Notes: generated from the sequence alone by a model not told the origin. 64,000 nt of DNA from Chitinophaga sp. Cy-1792 (GCF_011752935.1 NZ_VWWO01000001.1:248001-312000); one strand, 5' to 3'. Shown: positions 1-9,252, numbered from the stretch's first letter. Translations and numbers: made by a program.

Positions 1-117
1 CTGGGGTCTCCGAATCCATTAGCGTTGGGTCTTTGCCTGCTATTGTTTGTGCTTTCCTTCTATCCAATTGTACGTGACATTATTGCCAGGAGGAAGCAAC
101 AGAGTAGCAGCAATTGA
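1..117 (+). CDS. C-terminal end of an unknown membrane protein (partial)
   Basis: The first 38 codons are open from the window edge and end at a TGA at 115-117. The translated tail has one hydrophobic stretch of about 18 residues rich in Leu (LALGLCLLLFVLSFYPIV) followed by a basic end (RDIIARRKQQSSS), as in the last membrane helix of an inner-membrane protein with a cytoplasmic C-terminus. The start lies outside the window, so the family cannot be named. A 7-bp hairpin (CCGTTAT/ATAACGG, 140-157) follows 22 bp after the stop and may be a weak terminator. Confidence 0.6.
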   Translation: MGSPNPLALGLCLLLFVLSFYPIVRDIIARRKQQSSSN

Positions 118-389
118 TACGATAAACATTTTCGTATATCCGTTATAGATATAACGGTATTCTTTCGGAACCTAAGGATGTCATATCCGAATATTAAACC
201 GATAATCCTTACTACATTCCAGGGATAATCATCTGCATAATATTAAAAAAATCTATAATCAAAAAACAGCACAGGTATCTTCATATAATAATTAATTGAT
301 ATACTGTAAGAATAAAAAGTTATACCCGTCGATGGATCAGCGGGACATTACCCCATTTTCCTTACTTTTACAACAAACGACAGACAGGA

Positions 390-1469
390 ATGCATATTAG
401 GTCCTCTTTATTGAAAACAATTTTTATAGCGGGAGTATTATTTTCTCAGACCGTATTCGGGCAGGATGCCAAGGAGCTTTTCAACACAGCATCCGGGTTT
501 CAGCGCACGGGAGACTACTCTAACGCCATACTCGTTTTTAACCAGGCCTTACAGCTGGACCCTGACAATTTTGAGTATAAAAAGCAACTGGGGTATACCT
601 GGTACCTGAAAGGTGACCTGAATAAGGCCAAAACCATCGTGGAGCCTTTGCTGAACAGCAAAGAAGCAGATGTACAGGTATACCAGATAGCCGGGAATAT
701 ATATGTAGGAAGAGAAGAGTGGAAAACAGCGCAGAAGGTGTATGAGCGTGCTATCAGGAAGTTTCCGGATGCCGGTGAATTGTACAACGACAATGGTAAC
801 CTGCAGATGAACTTCAAAATGTATGATGCTGCGCTTAGCAGCTGGTTGAAAGGCATTGAAAAAGACCCTACCTTCCCGGGCAACTACTACAATGCGACTA
901 AGACTTACTATTATAGCAATGATCCGATGTGGTGTATTATTTATGGAGAAGAATTCATGAATATGGAGAGCTACAGCACCCGCACCGCTGAGATCAGGAT
1001 GATCGTACTGGAATCCTATAAGCGACTGTTCAACGATCCGTCTCTTATCAGCACCATTATTCCGGACGACGACAAAAGGAAAAGAAGTAAAGGCAGCAAT
1101 GGCTTTGCACAGGCTTATAAGGAGTCGCTGGGCAAGCAACTGAGCGTTGTTACCGGTGGTGTAGACCTGGATGGCCTCATTATGGCACGCACCAGGTTTA
1201 TCCTCGACTGGGATAAAAACAATTCGGAGAAGTACCCATTTGCATTATTCGATTTCCAGCGCAGAATGCTGCGGGAAGGAATGTTTGAATCATATAACCA
1301 GTGGCTGTTTGGCCCGGCAGTAAGTCAGGCCGGCTACAAAGCCTGGACTAACCTTCACAAACAGGAGTACGATTCGTTTACTAAGTTTCAGCGCAATAAT
1401 CAATTCAAACCAAGACCGGACGAGTATTATAATGATGGGAAGTTTTCGTTGGTGAATCCGGGATATTAA
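390..1469 (+). CDS. TPR-repeat protein with signal peptide
   Basis: A 359-residue protein with an N-terminal signal peptide (hydrophobic segment to about residue 24, ending VFGQ). Residues 25-190 hold tetratricopeptide repeats, for example around ASGFQRTGDYSNAILVFNQA and the following helical pairs (LYNDNGNLQMNFKMYDAA). The C-terminal half (about 190-359) is helical and aromatic-rich and I do not recognise a domain in it. TPR arrays bind protein partners; here the protein should sit in the periplasm or on a membrane face. It is followed 26 bp later by the aldehyde dehydrogenase gene on the same strand, but a shared function is not evident. The exact role is unknown. Confidence 0.75.
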   Translation: MHIRSSLLKTIFIAGVLFSQTVFGQDAKELFNTASGFQRTGDYSNAILVFNQALQLDPDNFEYKKQLGYTWYLKGDLNKAKTIVEPLLNSKEADVQVYQIAGNIYVGREEWKTAQKVYERAIRKFPDAGELYNDNGNLQMNFKMYDAALSSWLKGIEKDPTFPGNYYNATKTYYYSNDPMWCIIYGEEFMNMESYSTRTAEIRMIVLESYKRLFNDPSLISTIIPDDDKRKRSKGSNGFAQAYKESLGKQLSVVTGGVDLDGLIMARTRFILDWDKNNSEKYPFALFDFQRRMLREGMFESYNQWLFGPAVSQAGYKAWTNLHKQEYDSFTKFQRNNQFKPRPDEYYNDGKFSLVNPGY

Positions 1470-1495
1470 TTTTCCGAAAACCACAAAATCTAAAT

Positions 1496-3151
1496 ATGCT
1501 TGTTGCTAAACACCAAAACACAATTGACAATGCAGTAAAAGCCAACCAGGAAAGGACTTTTTTCTCGCATTACCCGGAACATCCTAAAGCATATGGCGAT
1601 GAGGCCCATGCCATTGGCGCACAGAGCTATCAGCAGATGCTGGGGAAACCCTTTATGCAACTGATCCAGAAAGGTGAAACCGGATGGACCGGCGAAGAAA
1701 TTTCGCCCTATTCAGGAGAAGTTTTAGGCATCACCTATCCTGTATTTGCCGTTAATGACCTGATCAGCAAAGCAGCAACAGCCGGTAAATCCTGGGCTAA
1801 AGTACCGGTGCCAGAGCGCGCCGCCGTTCTTACAGAAACCCTGGACCGTATCAAAGAGCATTTCTTTGATATTGCCAATGCGACCATGCATACCACCGGT
1901 CAGAGCTATATGATGAGCTTCCAGGCAAGTGGCCCCCATGCGAATGACAGGGCACTGGAAGCCATAGCAGCCGGGTTCCAGGAATTACAACGTTATCCGG
2001 ACAACATCCTCTGGGAAAAGCCAATGGGCAAAGCAAGCGTGAAGCTGAACAAATCCTTCAAGGCTGTTCCTAAAGGTATCGGCCTGGTAATAGGCTGCTC
2101 CACCTTCCCGGTATGGAACTCACTCCCAGGCATATACGCCGATCTGATTGCCGGCAATACCGTTATCGTAAAGCCTCACCCTAAAGCTATTCTTCCTATA
2201 GCCATCGCCGTTAGCTGTATTCAGCAGGTGCTGGAAGAAGCAGGCTATGAGCCTAATATCTGCCAGCTGGCCGTAGACAGTTCAGATCACCTGATCACCA
2301 AGGAACTCTGCGAAAACCCTGCAGTAAAGCTGATAGACTATACCGGCGGAAGTGCATTCGGTGATTATGTGGAGTCACTCAAGGGCAAAACGGTATTTAC
2401 CGAAAAGGCTGGCGTGAATTCCGTTATCCTCGACAGCGTAAAAGATCTGGATGCCGTTATTCAGAACCTGGCATTTTCCGTGAGTTTATATTCCGGTCAG
2501 ATGTGTACTGCACCGCAGAACTTCTTCATACCGGAGCATGGCATTGAAACCAGCCATGGCAAAGTAAGCTTCAACGAGGTCGTTACTAAATTCAGGGATG
2601 CCGTTGATGCCCTGGTAAACAACCCCAAAATGGGTGCAGGAACCCTTGGTGCCGTACAAAATGAACAAACCCTTGAGCGTGCAAAAAATGCAGGTGCACT
2701 GGGAGGTAAAATCGTTTTACAGGGCCAGGCAATTGCCAATGAAGAATTTACCAAAGCACGTATGTTTACCCCTACCATTTTGGAGGTGACCAGTGCTGAT
2801 AACAATATTTATGAAAATGAGCTGTTCGGGCCGGTAGTACTTGTTGTAAAAACCAGGGATACTGCGCATTCTGTGCAGCTGGCCAAGCATATGGCTGAAA
2901 AGCACGGGGCGATTACCTGTGCCGCCTATACGACGGATCCAAAAGTTAAGGAGCAGATTACAGAGGAAATGAATAGTGTATTTACGCCTGTATCCTTTAA
3001 CCTGACAGGGTTTATCTGGGTGAACCAGCATGCGGCCTTTTCAGATTTCCACGTCACCGGTGGTAATCCGGCTGGTAATGCAAGCTTTACCAACCAGGAG
3101 TTCATCCTCAGACGCTTTGTATGGGTAGGCAACCGAGAGCTGGCAGAATAA
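1496..3151 (+). CDS. paaN: PaaN-type aldehyde dehydrogenase
   Basis: A 551-residue NAD(P)-dependent aldehyde dehydrogenase, longer than the usual 480-500 residues of the superfamily but right for the family annotated as phenylacetic acid degradation protein PaaN. Visible ALDH features: the cofactor-binding TGGSAFG at about 284-290, the general-base glutamate in FTEKAG (E303), the catalytic cysteine in SGQMCTAPQN (C337), and a C-terminal FGPVV segment (NELFGPVVLVVKT). Cytosolic. PaaN-like enzymes are often assigned to aldehyde oxidation in aromatic or acyl-CoA degradation, but no other paa gene is present here, so the substrate is open. It lies 26 bp after the TPR gene. Confidence 0.82.
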   Translation: MLVAKHQNTIDNAVKANQERTFFSHYPEHPKAYGDEAHAIGAQSYQQMLGKPFMQLIQKGETGWTGEEISPYSGEVLGITYPVFAVNDLISKAATAGKSWAKVPVPERAAVLTETLDRIKEHFFDIANATMHTTGQSYMMSFQASGPHANDRALEAIAAGFQELQRYPDNILWEKPMGKASVKLNKSFKAVPKGIGLVIGCSTFPVWNSLPGIYADLIAGNTVIVKPHPKAILPIAIAVSCIQQVLEEAGYEPNICQLAVDSSDHLITKELCENPAVKLIDYTGGSAFGDYVESLKGKTVFTEKAGVNSVILDSVKDLDAVIQNLAFSVSLYSGQMCTAPQNFFIPEHGIETSHGKVSFNEVVTKFRDAVDALVNNPKMGAGTLGAVQNEQTLERAKNAGALGGKIVLQGQAIANEEFTKARMFTPTILEVTSADNNIYENELFGPVVLVVKTRDTAHSVQLAKHMAEKHGAITCAAYTTDPKVKEQITEEMNSVFTPVSFNLTGFIWVNQHAAFSDFHVTGGNPAGNASFTNQEFILRRFVWVGNRELAE

Positions 3152-3222
3152 CTTTTTTTTGAGGGAGTCCGGCTCTGCCACTGGTTTTGCCGGATTTTCC
3201 CCAAAATATGTTATATTTATAT

Positions 3223-3888
3223 ATGACCAGACAGATAACCATTTCTCTACTGTTGCTGGCTTTACTGGCTGCGTGCCAGGAAGCACCCAAAGCCGACAAG
3301 GCGAAGGTAGGCGAAATACAGGCCGTGAAGCCTGCGCATGGGAATGCGTACCAGGCAGACACAGCCATCAGTGTTATTGGATGGATTGGTACCAAGCCCA
3401 CTGGAAAGCATCATGGAACGGTGAAATTGTTAAGCGGGGTAATTTATATAGAGGATACCAGTATTACGGCTGCCCGCTTTATTATCGATATGAAAACCAT
3501 GGCCAATATAGACCTCGCTGCCGACACTGCCATGAAAAACAAGCTGGAGCGGGAGCTAAAGAGCCCGTTGTTTTTTGATGTATCCGAATATCCTACTGCC
3601 ATCTTCGAAATGACATCTATCAAGCGTTATATCCCCTCGCTGGATGATGATATTACACTAAGAGACGCAACCCATACCATCGAAGGGAATTTTACTGCCA
3701 AAGGCATTACCAAGAATATTTCTTTTCCTGCTGTTATTAAAGTTTCTGACCAGAAAGTCACTGCATTAGCCAGCTTTAATATAGACCGAACCCTGTGGGG
3801 GATGAATTACCGTACCAACAAATCTTTGCAGGATAAACTCATTAAATCTCAGGTAAATATAAGCTTGAGTGTGGTAGCTGTAAGATAG
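3223..3888 (+). CDS. YceI-family lipoprotein
   Basis: A 221-residue lipoprotein when started at 3223, where MTRQITISLLLLALLAAC gives a clean signal peptide and lipobox (Cys18). The frame is open upstream to an ATG at 3187, but that would put 12 odd residues before the signal. After the lipid anchor comes a YceI domain (about 40-221): a lipocalin-like barrel with typical phrases such as WIGTKPTGKHHGTVKLLSG, STFDIDMKT-like FIIDMKTMANID, the TAIFEMTSI strand and the ending FNIDRTLWGMNY. YceI proteins bind isoprenoid or amide lipids in the cell envelope; the ligand cannot be read from sequence. Confidence 0.88.
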   Translation: MTRQITISLLLLALLAACQEAPKADKAKVGEIQAVKPAHGNAYQADTAISVIGWIGTKPTGKHHGTVKLLSGVIYIEDTSITAARFIIDMKTMANIDLAADTAMKNKLERELKSPLFFDVSEYPTAIFEMTSIKRYIPSLDDDITLRDATHTIEGNFTAKGITKNISFPAVIKVSDQKVTALASFNIDRTLWGMNYRTNKSLQDKLIKSQVNISLSVVAVR

Positions 3889-3976
3889 TGTTATTTTTTA
3901 CCATTTTTCTGGGAGAAGCGGAGAAAATACATTAAATTAGATACAACAGCCGCTACAGATAAAAGCTGTGATTTAT

Positions 3977-4249
3977 ATGGAGACTAGTCACGAAAGGGAA
4001 GCGCGACTTTGGAATATTACAAAAGCCAAAACCGCCTTCAAAACCCATCTGGTCCTGTATGTGCTGATAAGTACAGCCTTATGGGTCGTTTGGTTTCTGA
4101 CAGATAGTAAATTCCATGGGATACCCTGGCCGGTATGGCCGGAGGTAACGTGGGGAATTATCCTGGTATTCCAATATTTCAAAGGCTATTATAAATACTT
4201 TCCGGCAAAGTTCGGGAAGATCGGGAAGCAGCAACAAACACGTTATTAA
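3977..4249 (+). CDS. 2TM-domain protein
   Basis: A 90-residue membrane protein starting at METSHERE (ATG 3977); an upstream GTG at 3968 is less likely. It has the 2TM domain layout common in Bacteroidota: a charged N-terminus (EREARLWNITKAKTAFKTH), a first helix (LVLYVLISTALWVVWFLTD), a short Trp/Pro loop (FHGIPWPVWPEVTW) and a second helix (GIILVFQYF) ending in a basic KGYYKYFPAKFGKIGKQQ tail. Function unknown; similar domains occur fused to LytTR-type histidine kinases. It is 30 bp before the acyl-CoA ligase gene and may be cotranscribed. Confidence 0.75.
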   Translation: METSHEREARLWNITKAKTAFKTHLVLYVLISTALWVVWFLTDSKFHGIPWPVWPEVTWGIILVFQYFKGYYKYFPAKFGKIGKQQQTRY

Positions 4250-4279
4250 GATTTTAGCCAAAACAAAATTTATAGCATA

Positions 4280-6094
4280 ATGGACCAGCCGCAACGACTT
4301 TTTGACGTCATTAACTACCAATTGGAACACTATCCCAAACAGGATATGCTGGTCCAGAAAGTTAATGGTCAATGGAAGCCACTAAGTACAAAGGAAGTAG
4401 GTGAGATAGCAATGAAGTTCAGTTCCGGATTGCTTCGACTTGGTATTAAAGCGGGTATTAAGGAAAATGAGGAGAAAGATAAAATTGCCATTATCGCCCC
4501 TAACCGTCCTGAATGGATACTGACAGACCTTGCCTGTCAGCAGCTGGGAGCAGTGCTTACTCCTATTTATCCTACCATTAGTCAGAATGAGCTTGAATTT
4601 GTGCTGAACAATGCCGAAGCCAGGATACTTTTTGTCAATGATAAAGAGTTACTGGAGAAGGTTTTGGAGGCCAGAGATAAATTTCCGACCATCCGGGAGA
4701 TCTTCACCTTTGAGAAGGTAGAAGGTGCCCGTCACTGGGAAGAAGTGCTGGCATTAGGTCAGCAGGAAGATTATGAGCAGATTGAGATGATAAAAAACAA
4801 CATCTCACCGGAAGAACTGGTAACGATCATCTACACCTCCGGAACCACCGGTACACCTAAAGGTGTAATGTTGAGTCACCATAACATCATGAGTAATGTA
4901 CTTACCTGTAAGCCTTATCTGCCGGTAAACCCGGAAGCCAGGGCATTGAGTTTCCTGCCACTGAACCATATATTTGAACGCATGGTGACCTACCTGTTTT
5001 TATCAGCGGGTGTACCTATTTACTATGCCGAAAACATGGATAAAATCGGTGACAACCTCAAAGAGGTGAAGCCTACCATATTCACTACAGTACCTCGTCT
5101 GCTGGAAAAAGTATACGAGCGTATCATGGCTACAGGCCTTGAATTAAAGGGCATCAAGCGTGCACTTTTCTTCTGGTCGGTAGAACTGGGCAAACAATAC
5201 GAAATCAATAAAAACCAGGGCTTCTGGTATAATCTCAAGCTGAAAATCGCTAACAAGCTGGTATTCAGCAAGTGGAGGGCTGCGCTCGGTGGTAATATCC
5301 AGTGTATCGTATGCGGCGCCGCTGCCTGCCAGGTGCGCCTGCTGAAGATATTCACCTCTGCCGGTATCCCTATCATGGAAGGTTATGGCCTGACAGAAAC
5401 CTCTCCGGTAATCAGCGTAAACAGATATACCGTAGAAGATCGCATGTTTGGCACTGTAGGCCCTATTATAGACGGTGTGGATGTCAGGATGGCCGAAGAT
5501 GGAGAAATCCTCTGTAAAGGCCCTAATGTGACCATTGGCTACTATAAACGCCCAGACCTCACCGCAGACGCCATCAAAGACGGCTGGTTCCATACCGGCG
5601 ACATTGGCGTCATCATCGATAATAAGTTCCTGAAAATCACCGACAGGAAGAAAGAACTCTTCAAAACGTCCGGTGGTAAATTCGTGGCGCCACAGCCTAT
5701 CGAAAATAAATTCAAGGAATCTCCCTATATAGAGCAGATCATGGTCGTTGGGGAAGACCGTAAGTTTACCGGCGCCGTTATCGTTCCATCCTTCAGCAAC
5801 CTGAAAAAATGGGCCGAAAAACGTAGCATCGCCTGGACTACCAACGAAGAAATGGTCAAAAATCCGGAAGTAAAAGACCTGTTCAAACAGGCAGTAGATA
5901 AGTATAACCAATTCTTTAACCACATCGAACAGGTGAAGAAGTTCGCGCTGCTGCCCAACGAATGGACTGTAGATGCCGGAGAACTCACCCCTACACTGAA
6001 AGTGAAGCGTAAAGTGGTCCTGGAACGCTACAAAAAAGAAATCGAAGGAATTTATACCCCCGCCGCCGGAAAAGTGGATATAGAAAGTATTTAA
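4280..6094 (+). CDS. Long-chain fatty acid--CoA ligase (AMP-forming)
   Basis: A 604-residue ANL-superfamily enzyme that activates fatty acids with ATP to acyl-AMP and then acyl-CoA. The P-loop-like motif IIYTSGTTGTPKGVMLSH lies at 183-200, the adenine-binding MEGYGLTETSP follows in the middle, the DGWFHTGDIG motif marks the hinge region, and the C-terminal domain has the adenylation-lysine context ELFKTSGGKFVAPQPIE. Length and the long-insert pattern match the FadD15/FACL group of eubacterial long-chain ligases. It is followed by the tRNA-Arg gene after 57 bp. Confidence 0.93.
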   Translation: MDQPQRLFDVINYQLEHYPKQDMLVQKVNGQWKPLSTKEVGEIAMKFSSGLLRLGIKAGIKENEEKDKIAIIAPNRPEWILTDLACQQLGAVLTPIYPTISQNELEFVLNNAEARILFVNDKELLEKVLEARDKFPTIREIFTFEKVEGARHWEEVLALGQQEDYEQIEMIKNNISPEELVTIIYTSGTTGTPKGVMLSHHNIMSNVLTCKPYLPVNPEARALSFLPLNHIFERMVTYLFLSAGVPIYYAENMDKIGDNLKEVKPTIFTTVPRLLEKVYERIMATGLELKGIKRALFFWSVELGKQYEINKNQGFWYNLKLKIANKLVFSKWRAALGGNIQCIVCGAAACQVRLLKIFTSAGIPIMEGYGLTETSPVISVNRYTVEDRMFGTVGPIIDGVDVRMAEDGEILCKGPNVTIGYYKRPDLTADAIKDGWFHTGDIGVIIDNKFLKITDRKKELFKTSGGKFVAPQPIENKFKESPYIEQIMVVGEDRKFTGAVIVPSFSNLKKWAEKRSIAWTTNEEMVKNPEVKDLFKQAVDKYNQFFNHIEQVKKFALLPNEWTVDAGELTPTLKVKRKVVLERYKKEIEGIYTPAAGKVDIESI

Positions 6095-6112
6095 AATTTA
6101 ATTTAATTCCCT

Positions 6113-6120
6113 TACTTTTG
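6113..6120 (+). promoter_or_regulatory. -7 promoter box of tRNA-Arg(CCU)
   Basis: TACTTTTG matches the Bacteroidota -7 consensus TAnnTTTG exactly and lies 31 bp before the mature tRNA 5' end. No clear TTTG -33 box is seen at the expected distance. Confidence 0.6.
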
Positions 6121-6151
6121 CCACCCAATCCACCAAAAATGGATTGGAACC

Positions 6152-6223
6152 GGCCCGGTAGTTCAATGGATAGAATAGAAGTTTCCTAAACTTTAGATAC
6201 AAGTTCGATTCTTGTCCGGGCTA
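6152..6223 (+). tRNA. tRNA-Arg(CCU)
   Basis: A full cloverleaf of 72 nt: acceptor GGCCCGG/CCGGGCT (first pair G.U) with discriminator A, D arm GTTC/GAAT, anticodon stem GAAGT/ACTTT with loop TTCCTAA (anticodon CCU, reads AGG), and T arm ACAAG-TTCGATT-CTTGT. CCA is not encoded. It is flanked by a -7 box upstream and a strong terminator downstream, so it is probably a single-gene unit. Confidence 0.93.
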
Positions 6224-6225
6224 CG

Positions 6226-6270
6226 AAAAAAGGCGAAAATTCAGTACTGTACTGAATTTTCGCCTTTTTA
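6226..6270. terminator. Bidirectional terminator after tRNA-Arg(CCU)
   Basis: A near-perfect inverted repeat with arms AAAAAGGCGAAAATTCAGTA and its complement around a CTG loop, with a T run on each strand. It ends the tRNA transcript on plus and the converging gene at 6320 on minus. Confidence 0.88.
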
Positions 6271-6319
6271 TTTTTGACCTGTTGTCACTTTTGTGGTCAG
6301 TATTTTTGAATACAAATCC

Positions 6320-7045
6320 TTAGTGATGGTGTCTTCTGAACAAATCCCAAAACCGCTGCCACCACGTTCTCCGTTTTACTGCGATTATTCCTCCGGTGAT
6401 GCTGGTCATTGTGCGCATACTATAACCAACCACCGTAACTTCCTTCAGTTCCGACATCTTGTTACACATTGCCAGCTCCAATTTTTGATTCATTTCATCA
6501 ACCCCGATAGCGAGCTCCTTGCCATCATACCCCATACTACTAAACGTTAAATTAACTGAATCCTGGCCACCGGTTATGGGAATATCGATTTTAAAACTAC
6601 CATCATTACCAGATGTAGTACCAATCTTACTATCCTCTTTCAGCATGATGGTAACACCTGGTATCGCTACTCCAGAATGTAAATCTGTAATAATCCCTTG
6701 TAATTGAATATGTTTGGTTTTTATCTGAGTTGCTTTTGAAGCATTCTTCGTTATTGATTGACCGTGGCTGGTACCAGGAATGATGGTGGATAAAACAGCA
6801 GTTAATACTAAAGTAGGCAGAAGTGCCTGCCACTCTCTTTCACGTAGCTCTCTGTCAATTTGTTGTATATGCACTCTCCCGCAGATCTCTCCTTTCGTTT
6901 TTTTAAGCAGTCGTACAATTTCAGCGTCTGTCATGTGGGTAAAATCCAACACCTGCTTATTACATGCTTCACAGAACCTGCCACCATCAATTGGTAGCAT
7001 ACCGTCCCAGCTTTGCTCACAAGGTTTAGGAATAGATAATTTCAT
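6320..7045 (-). CDS. Zn-ribbon / membrane / carboxypeptidase-regulatory-domain protein
   Basis: A 241-residue protein, started at MKLSIPKPC (ATG 7045); seven residues upstream (ATG 7066) are possible. The N-terminus has a four-cysteine zinc-ribbon-like pattern: Cys9 (KPCEQSW), Cys25 and Cys28 (FCEAC) and Cys55 (EICGR), with the phrase DFTHMTDAEI between. A hydrophobic helix follows (about 75-91), and the exported half contains a carboxypeptidase-regulatory-like beta fold (LQGIITDLHSGVAIPGVTIM ... GTTSGNDGSFKIDI). This architecture recurs in Chitinophagaceae. Predicted topology is cytoplasmic metal site, one membrane span, periplasmic domain. Function unknown; single gene. Confidence 0.72.
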   Translation of the reverse strand: MKLSIPKPCEQSWDGMLPIDGGRFCEACNKQVLDFTHMTDAEIVRLLKKTKGEICGRVHIQQIDRELREREWQALLPTLVLTAVLSTIIPGTSHGQSITKNASKATQIKTKHIQLQGIITDLHSGVAIPGVTIMLKEDSKIGTTSGNDGSFKIDIPITGGQDSVNLTFSSMGYDGKELAIGVDEMNQKLELAMCNKMSELKEVTVVGYSMRTMTSITGGIIAVKRRTWWQRFWDLFRRHHH

Positions 7046-7146
7046 AGGCAAGCATTTGCTACACATTTAAGGTAATGCTTTTCCCTTGTGACTACATTAC
7101 AGTTTTGCTTAATTTTATCTTGAAGGGAATTAAATTTTTGTTCCTC

Positions 7147-7620
7147 TCATCGCTCCCCTGCCAGCCACTTATCCAGTTTCAGTAATGTCAGCGCTGTTCC
7201 TTTCTCATTATCCTCCGGATGGATTCCTTCAGGGATATTATCGAACCTTATTTTCACCATGGTACTGAGATCATCAATAGGGATGATGGTTATCGTCATA
7301 TGCATCTCCCCTTTGAAAGCATTATCAGCGGTTTCAAAGGTAGTAGCTGTCCTTATAAGCTGATCAGGAACCAGTTCAAGAAAAGTGGAATGAAAACGAT
7401 CTTCCTTACCCGCCGTTTTACCAATGCCCTCACTGGATGCAGGGTAATATAACGACATCTCATACCCACCTCCTTCCCCTAAACTGAAAGCATGTACTTT
7501 GGCCGTCATATCTCCCGGTGCCATAAATTGCTCCAACGACGCAGCATGTGTAAAGGCTTCGTATATGGCATGTGGTGTGGCTTTGAAAATACGTTCATTC
7601 GTGGTGGTACGGCTTTTCAT
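7147..7620 (-). CDS. SRPBCC / AHSA1-family protein
   Basis: A 157-residue START/Bet v1-like protein of the AHSA1 (activator of Hsp90 ATPase homologue) type, a helix-grip hydrophobic-pocket fold. Typical markers are the N-terminal ATPHAIYEAFTHAASLEQFMAPGDMTA, the central GGGYEMSLYY and ELVPDQLIRTATTFE, and the C-terminal GTALTLLKLDKWLAG helix. Cytosolic. Ligand and partner are unknown; many bacterial members are isolated stress-type genes. It stands alone with about 80-140 bp on both sides. Confidence 0.85.
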   Translation of the reverse strand: MKSRTTTNERIFKATPHAIYEAFTHAASLEQFMAPGDMTAKVHAFSLGEGGGYEMSLYYPASSEGIGKTAGKEDRFHSTFLELVPDQLIRTATTFETADNAFKGEMHMTITIIPIDDLSTMVKIRFDNIPEGIHPEDNEKGTALTLLKLDKWLAGER

Positions 7621-7696
7621 GGCAGCAATATTTTATACTACTAATTTATTCTCTTCCAGCGAGATATATAAGGGGTAATAGCGACAAAATACAGCC

Positions 7697-7727
7697 ACAA
7701 AAAAGCCAGGCAAAGAATTGCCTGGCC
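7697..7727 (-). terminator. Terminator of the first susC/susD unit
   Basis: On the minus strand: stem GGCCAGGCAA/TTGCCTGGC with a short loop followed by TTTTTTG. It lies 40 bp past the susD stop. Confidence 0.85.
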
Positions 7728-7764
7728 GATTGTTTTGGGTTGTTATGTTTTAGACAAGTAATAA

Positions 7765-9252
7765 TTATTTGTTCTGGTCGCTGGCAGGTATGCTGGGATT
7801 GGCGTCCATTTCCGGCTGTGGCACCTGGAACAGCCAGCGCTCATCTTCAGCAGGAACATCCAGCACCACGCTCCAATGCGTTCCTGTACGCTTTAATGGT
7901 CGCTGATAACGCTTCAAATCAAAAAACTCCGCTCCAATCTCTGCATATAACTCCTTACGACGCTCTAATAATACCGCCGCAATCAGCTGGTCTTTTGTCA
8001 AACCGGCAGGCTTCACATATGCCGGATCTCTCAGCGACTGAATAGCATATAATGCATCCGTTCCTTCACTGACCTTACCCTGTTGCGCCAAAGCCTCTGC
8101 TTCTATCAGATACATCTCTGCAGCACGCATCACCAGTATATCGCCAGACATAGATTCTTTCGCCTGGTATTTATGTGTCTGATATTTACGATACGGATAG
8201 TTTGCATTAGGTGCTAAGGCCACAAAAGTAGCCTTACGGGCATCTGTAGCACTAAACAGATTCACGAACCCATCATTGATGTAAATATTACGGTAATAGC
8301 CTCCAACAGGATCAATAAAGCTGAATAGTGAGTAATAACTCAGCGTCTGATCAACCGGTACCGGGAAGCCCCAGATCCACTCCCCATTACTCAGATCATT
8401 AAATCCCGCCAGATAAGTAGCGTTGCTCATCATAGGGAAACCATCGTAAGCGATTTTAGCATTATCGATTGCTTTCTGCCATAGTGATGGATCTGCCATA
8501 GCCAGCTCCTGGTATACTTCTGCTAAAATACCAGCAGCTACATTCTTATTAATTCTGTACTTCTTATCTCTGTCTGCCGGCAGCTTTGCCACTGCATTTT
8601 CGAGATCAGAAACAATCAGCGTATACACTTCCTTCATAGTAGCACGCGGATTACCGCTAATACCTGGCGTTGTATAAATAGGTACCGCTTTAGCATTTGC
8701 ATCTTTAGCATAGGTAAACTGATATACACGCGCCAGCCAGAAGTAGGAATAAGCACGCAATGCCGCTGCCTCTGCGCTTAACGCTGCCTTATCTGCATCG
8801 CTTGCATCAGATACCCCACCAATATTTTTGATGATAGCATTTGCATTGTTGATCACTTTGTAAAACATATCCCATACCTGCAAAGTCCTGCTACCCGTAG
8901 CGATTCTGCCGTAACTATTCTCTGCCCAATTGTACTCATTTCCCCACCAGCTGGTTGTTGGAATAATATCATTTCCACGTACATCAAAGAAGAACTGATC
9001 TGTTTTGAGTCCACGGTTCGTGAGATTGCCCGAGTTATTCGGATCTCCACCATAGCCATTGTAGTTTTCTGAACGGAGGATATAGTAAATACCGGTTAAA
9101 GCATTTACTGCTCCCGCTTTAGTAGTAAAGAGAATGGAGGAGGTAAGATCTCCGTTTTCCGCTTTAATATCATTCAGATAATTTTTTGAACAGCTTTCTG
9201 TCATTATCAGCATAGCTGCCAGTATAGATATTTTAAAGAGATACTTTTTCAT
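7765..9252 (-). CDS. RagB/SusD-family nutrient-binding lipoprotein (pair 1)
   Basis: A 495-residue outer-membrane lipoprotein. The signal peptide ends in a lipobox with Cys21 (LIMTESCSKNYLNDIKAE). The N-terminal SusD part has TPR-like helices (NNANAIIKNIGG ... AEAAALRAYSYFWLARVYQFTY), and the C-terminal RagB part has AAEMYLIEAEALAQQGK and LLERRKELYAEIGAEFFDLKR, the standard family ending. SusD proteins sit as a lid over the SusC channel and bind a glycan or peptide ligand. It follows the SusC gene by 18 bp and both end at one terminator. No glycoside hydrolase is nearby, so the ligand is unknown. Confidence 0.95.
   Translation of the reverse strand: MKKYLFKISILAAMLIMTESCSKNYLNDIKAENGDLTSSILFTTKAGAVNALTGIYYILRSENYNGYGGDPNNSGNLTNRGLKTDQFFFDVRGNDIIPTTSWWGNEYNWAENSYGRIATGSRTLQVWDMFYKVINNANAIIKNIGGVSDASDADKAALSAEAAALRAYSYFWLARVYQFTYAKDANAKAVPIYTTPGISGNPRATMKEVYTLIVSDLENAVAKLPADRDKKYRINKNVAAGILAEVYQELAMADPSLWQKAIDNAKIAYDGFPMMSNATYLAGFNDLSNGEWIWGFPVPVDQTLSYYSLFSFIDPVGGYYRNIYINDGFVNLFSATDARKATFVALAPNANYPYRKYQTHKYQAKESMSGDILVMRAAEMYLIEAEALAQQGKVSEGTDALYAIQSLRDPAYVKPAGLTKDQLIAAVLLERRKELYAEIGAEFFDLKRYQRPLKRTGTHWSVVLDVPAEDERWLFQVPQPEMDANPSIPASDQNK

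Noticed and set aside
5144..5923. 259-codon minus-strand frame inside the acyl-CoA ligase gene
   Set aside because: Antisense shadow of a well-supported ANL enzyme; the translation has no recognisable features.
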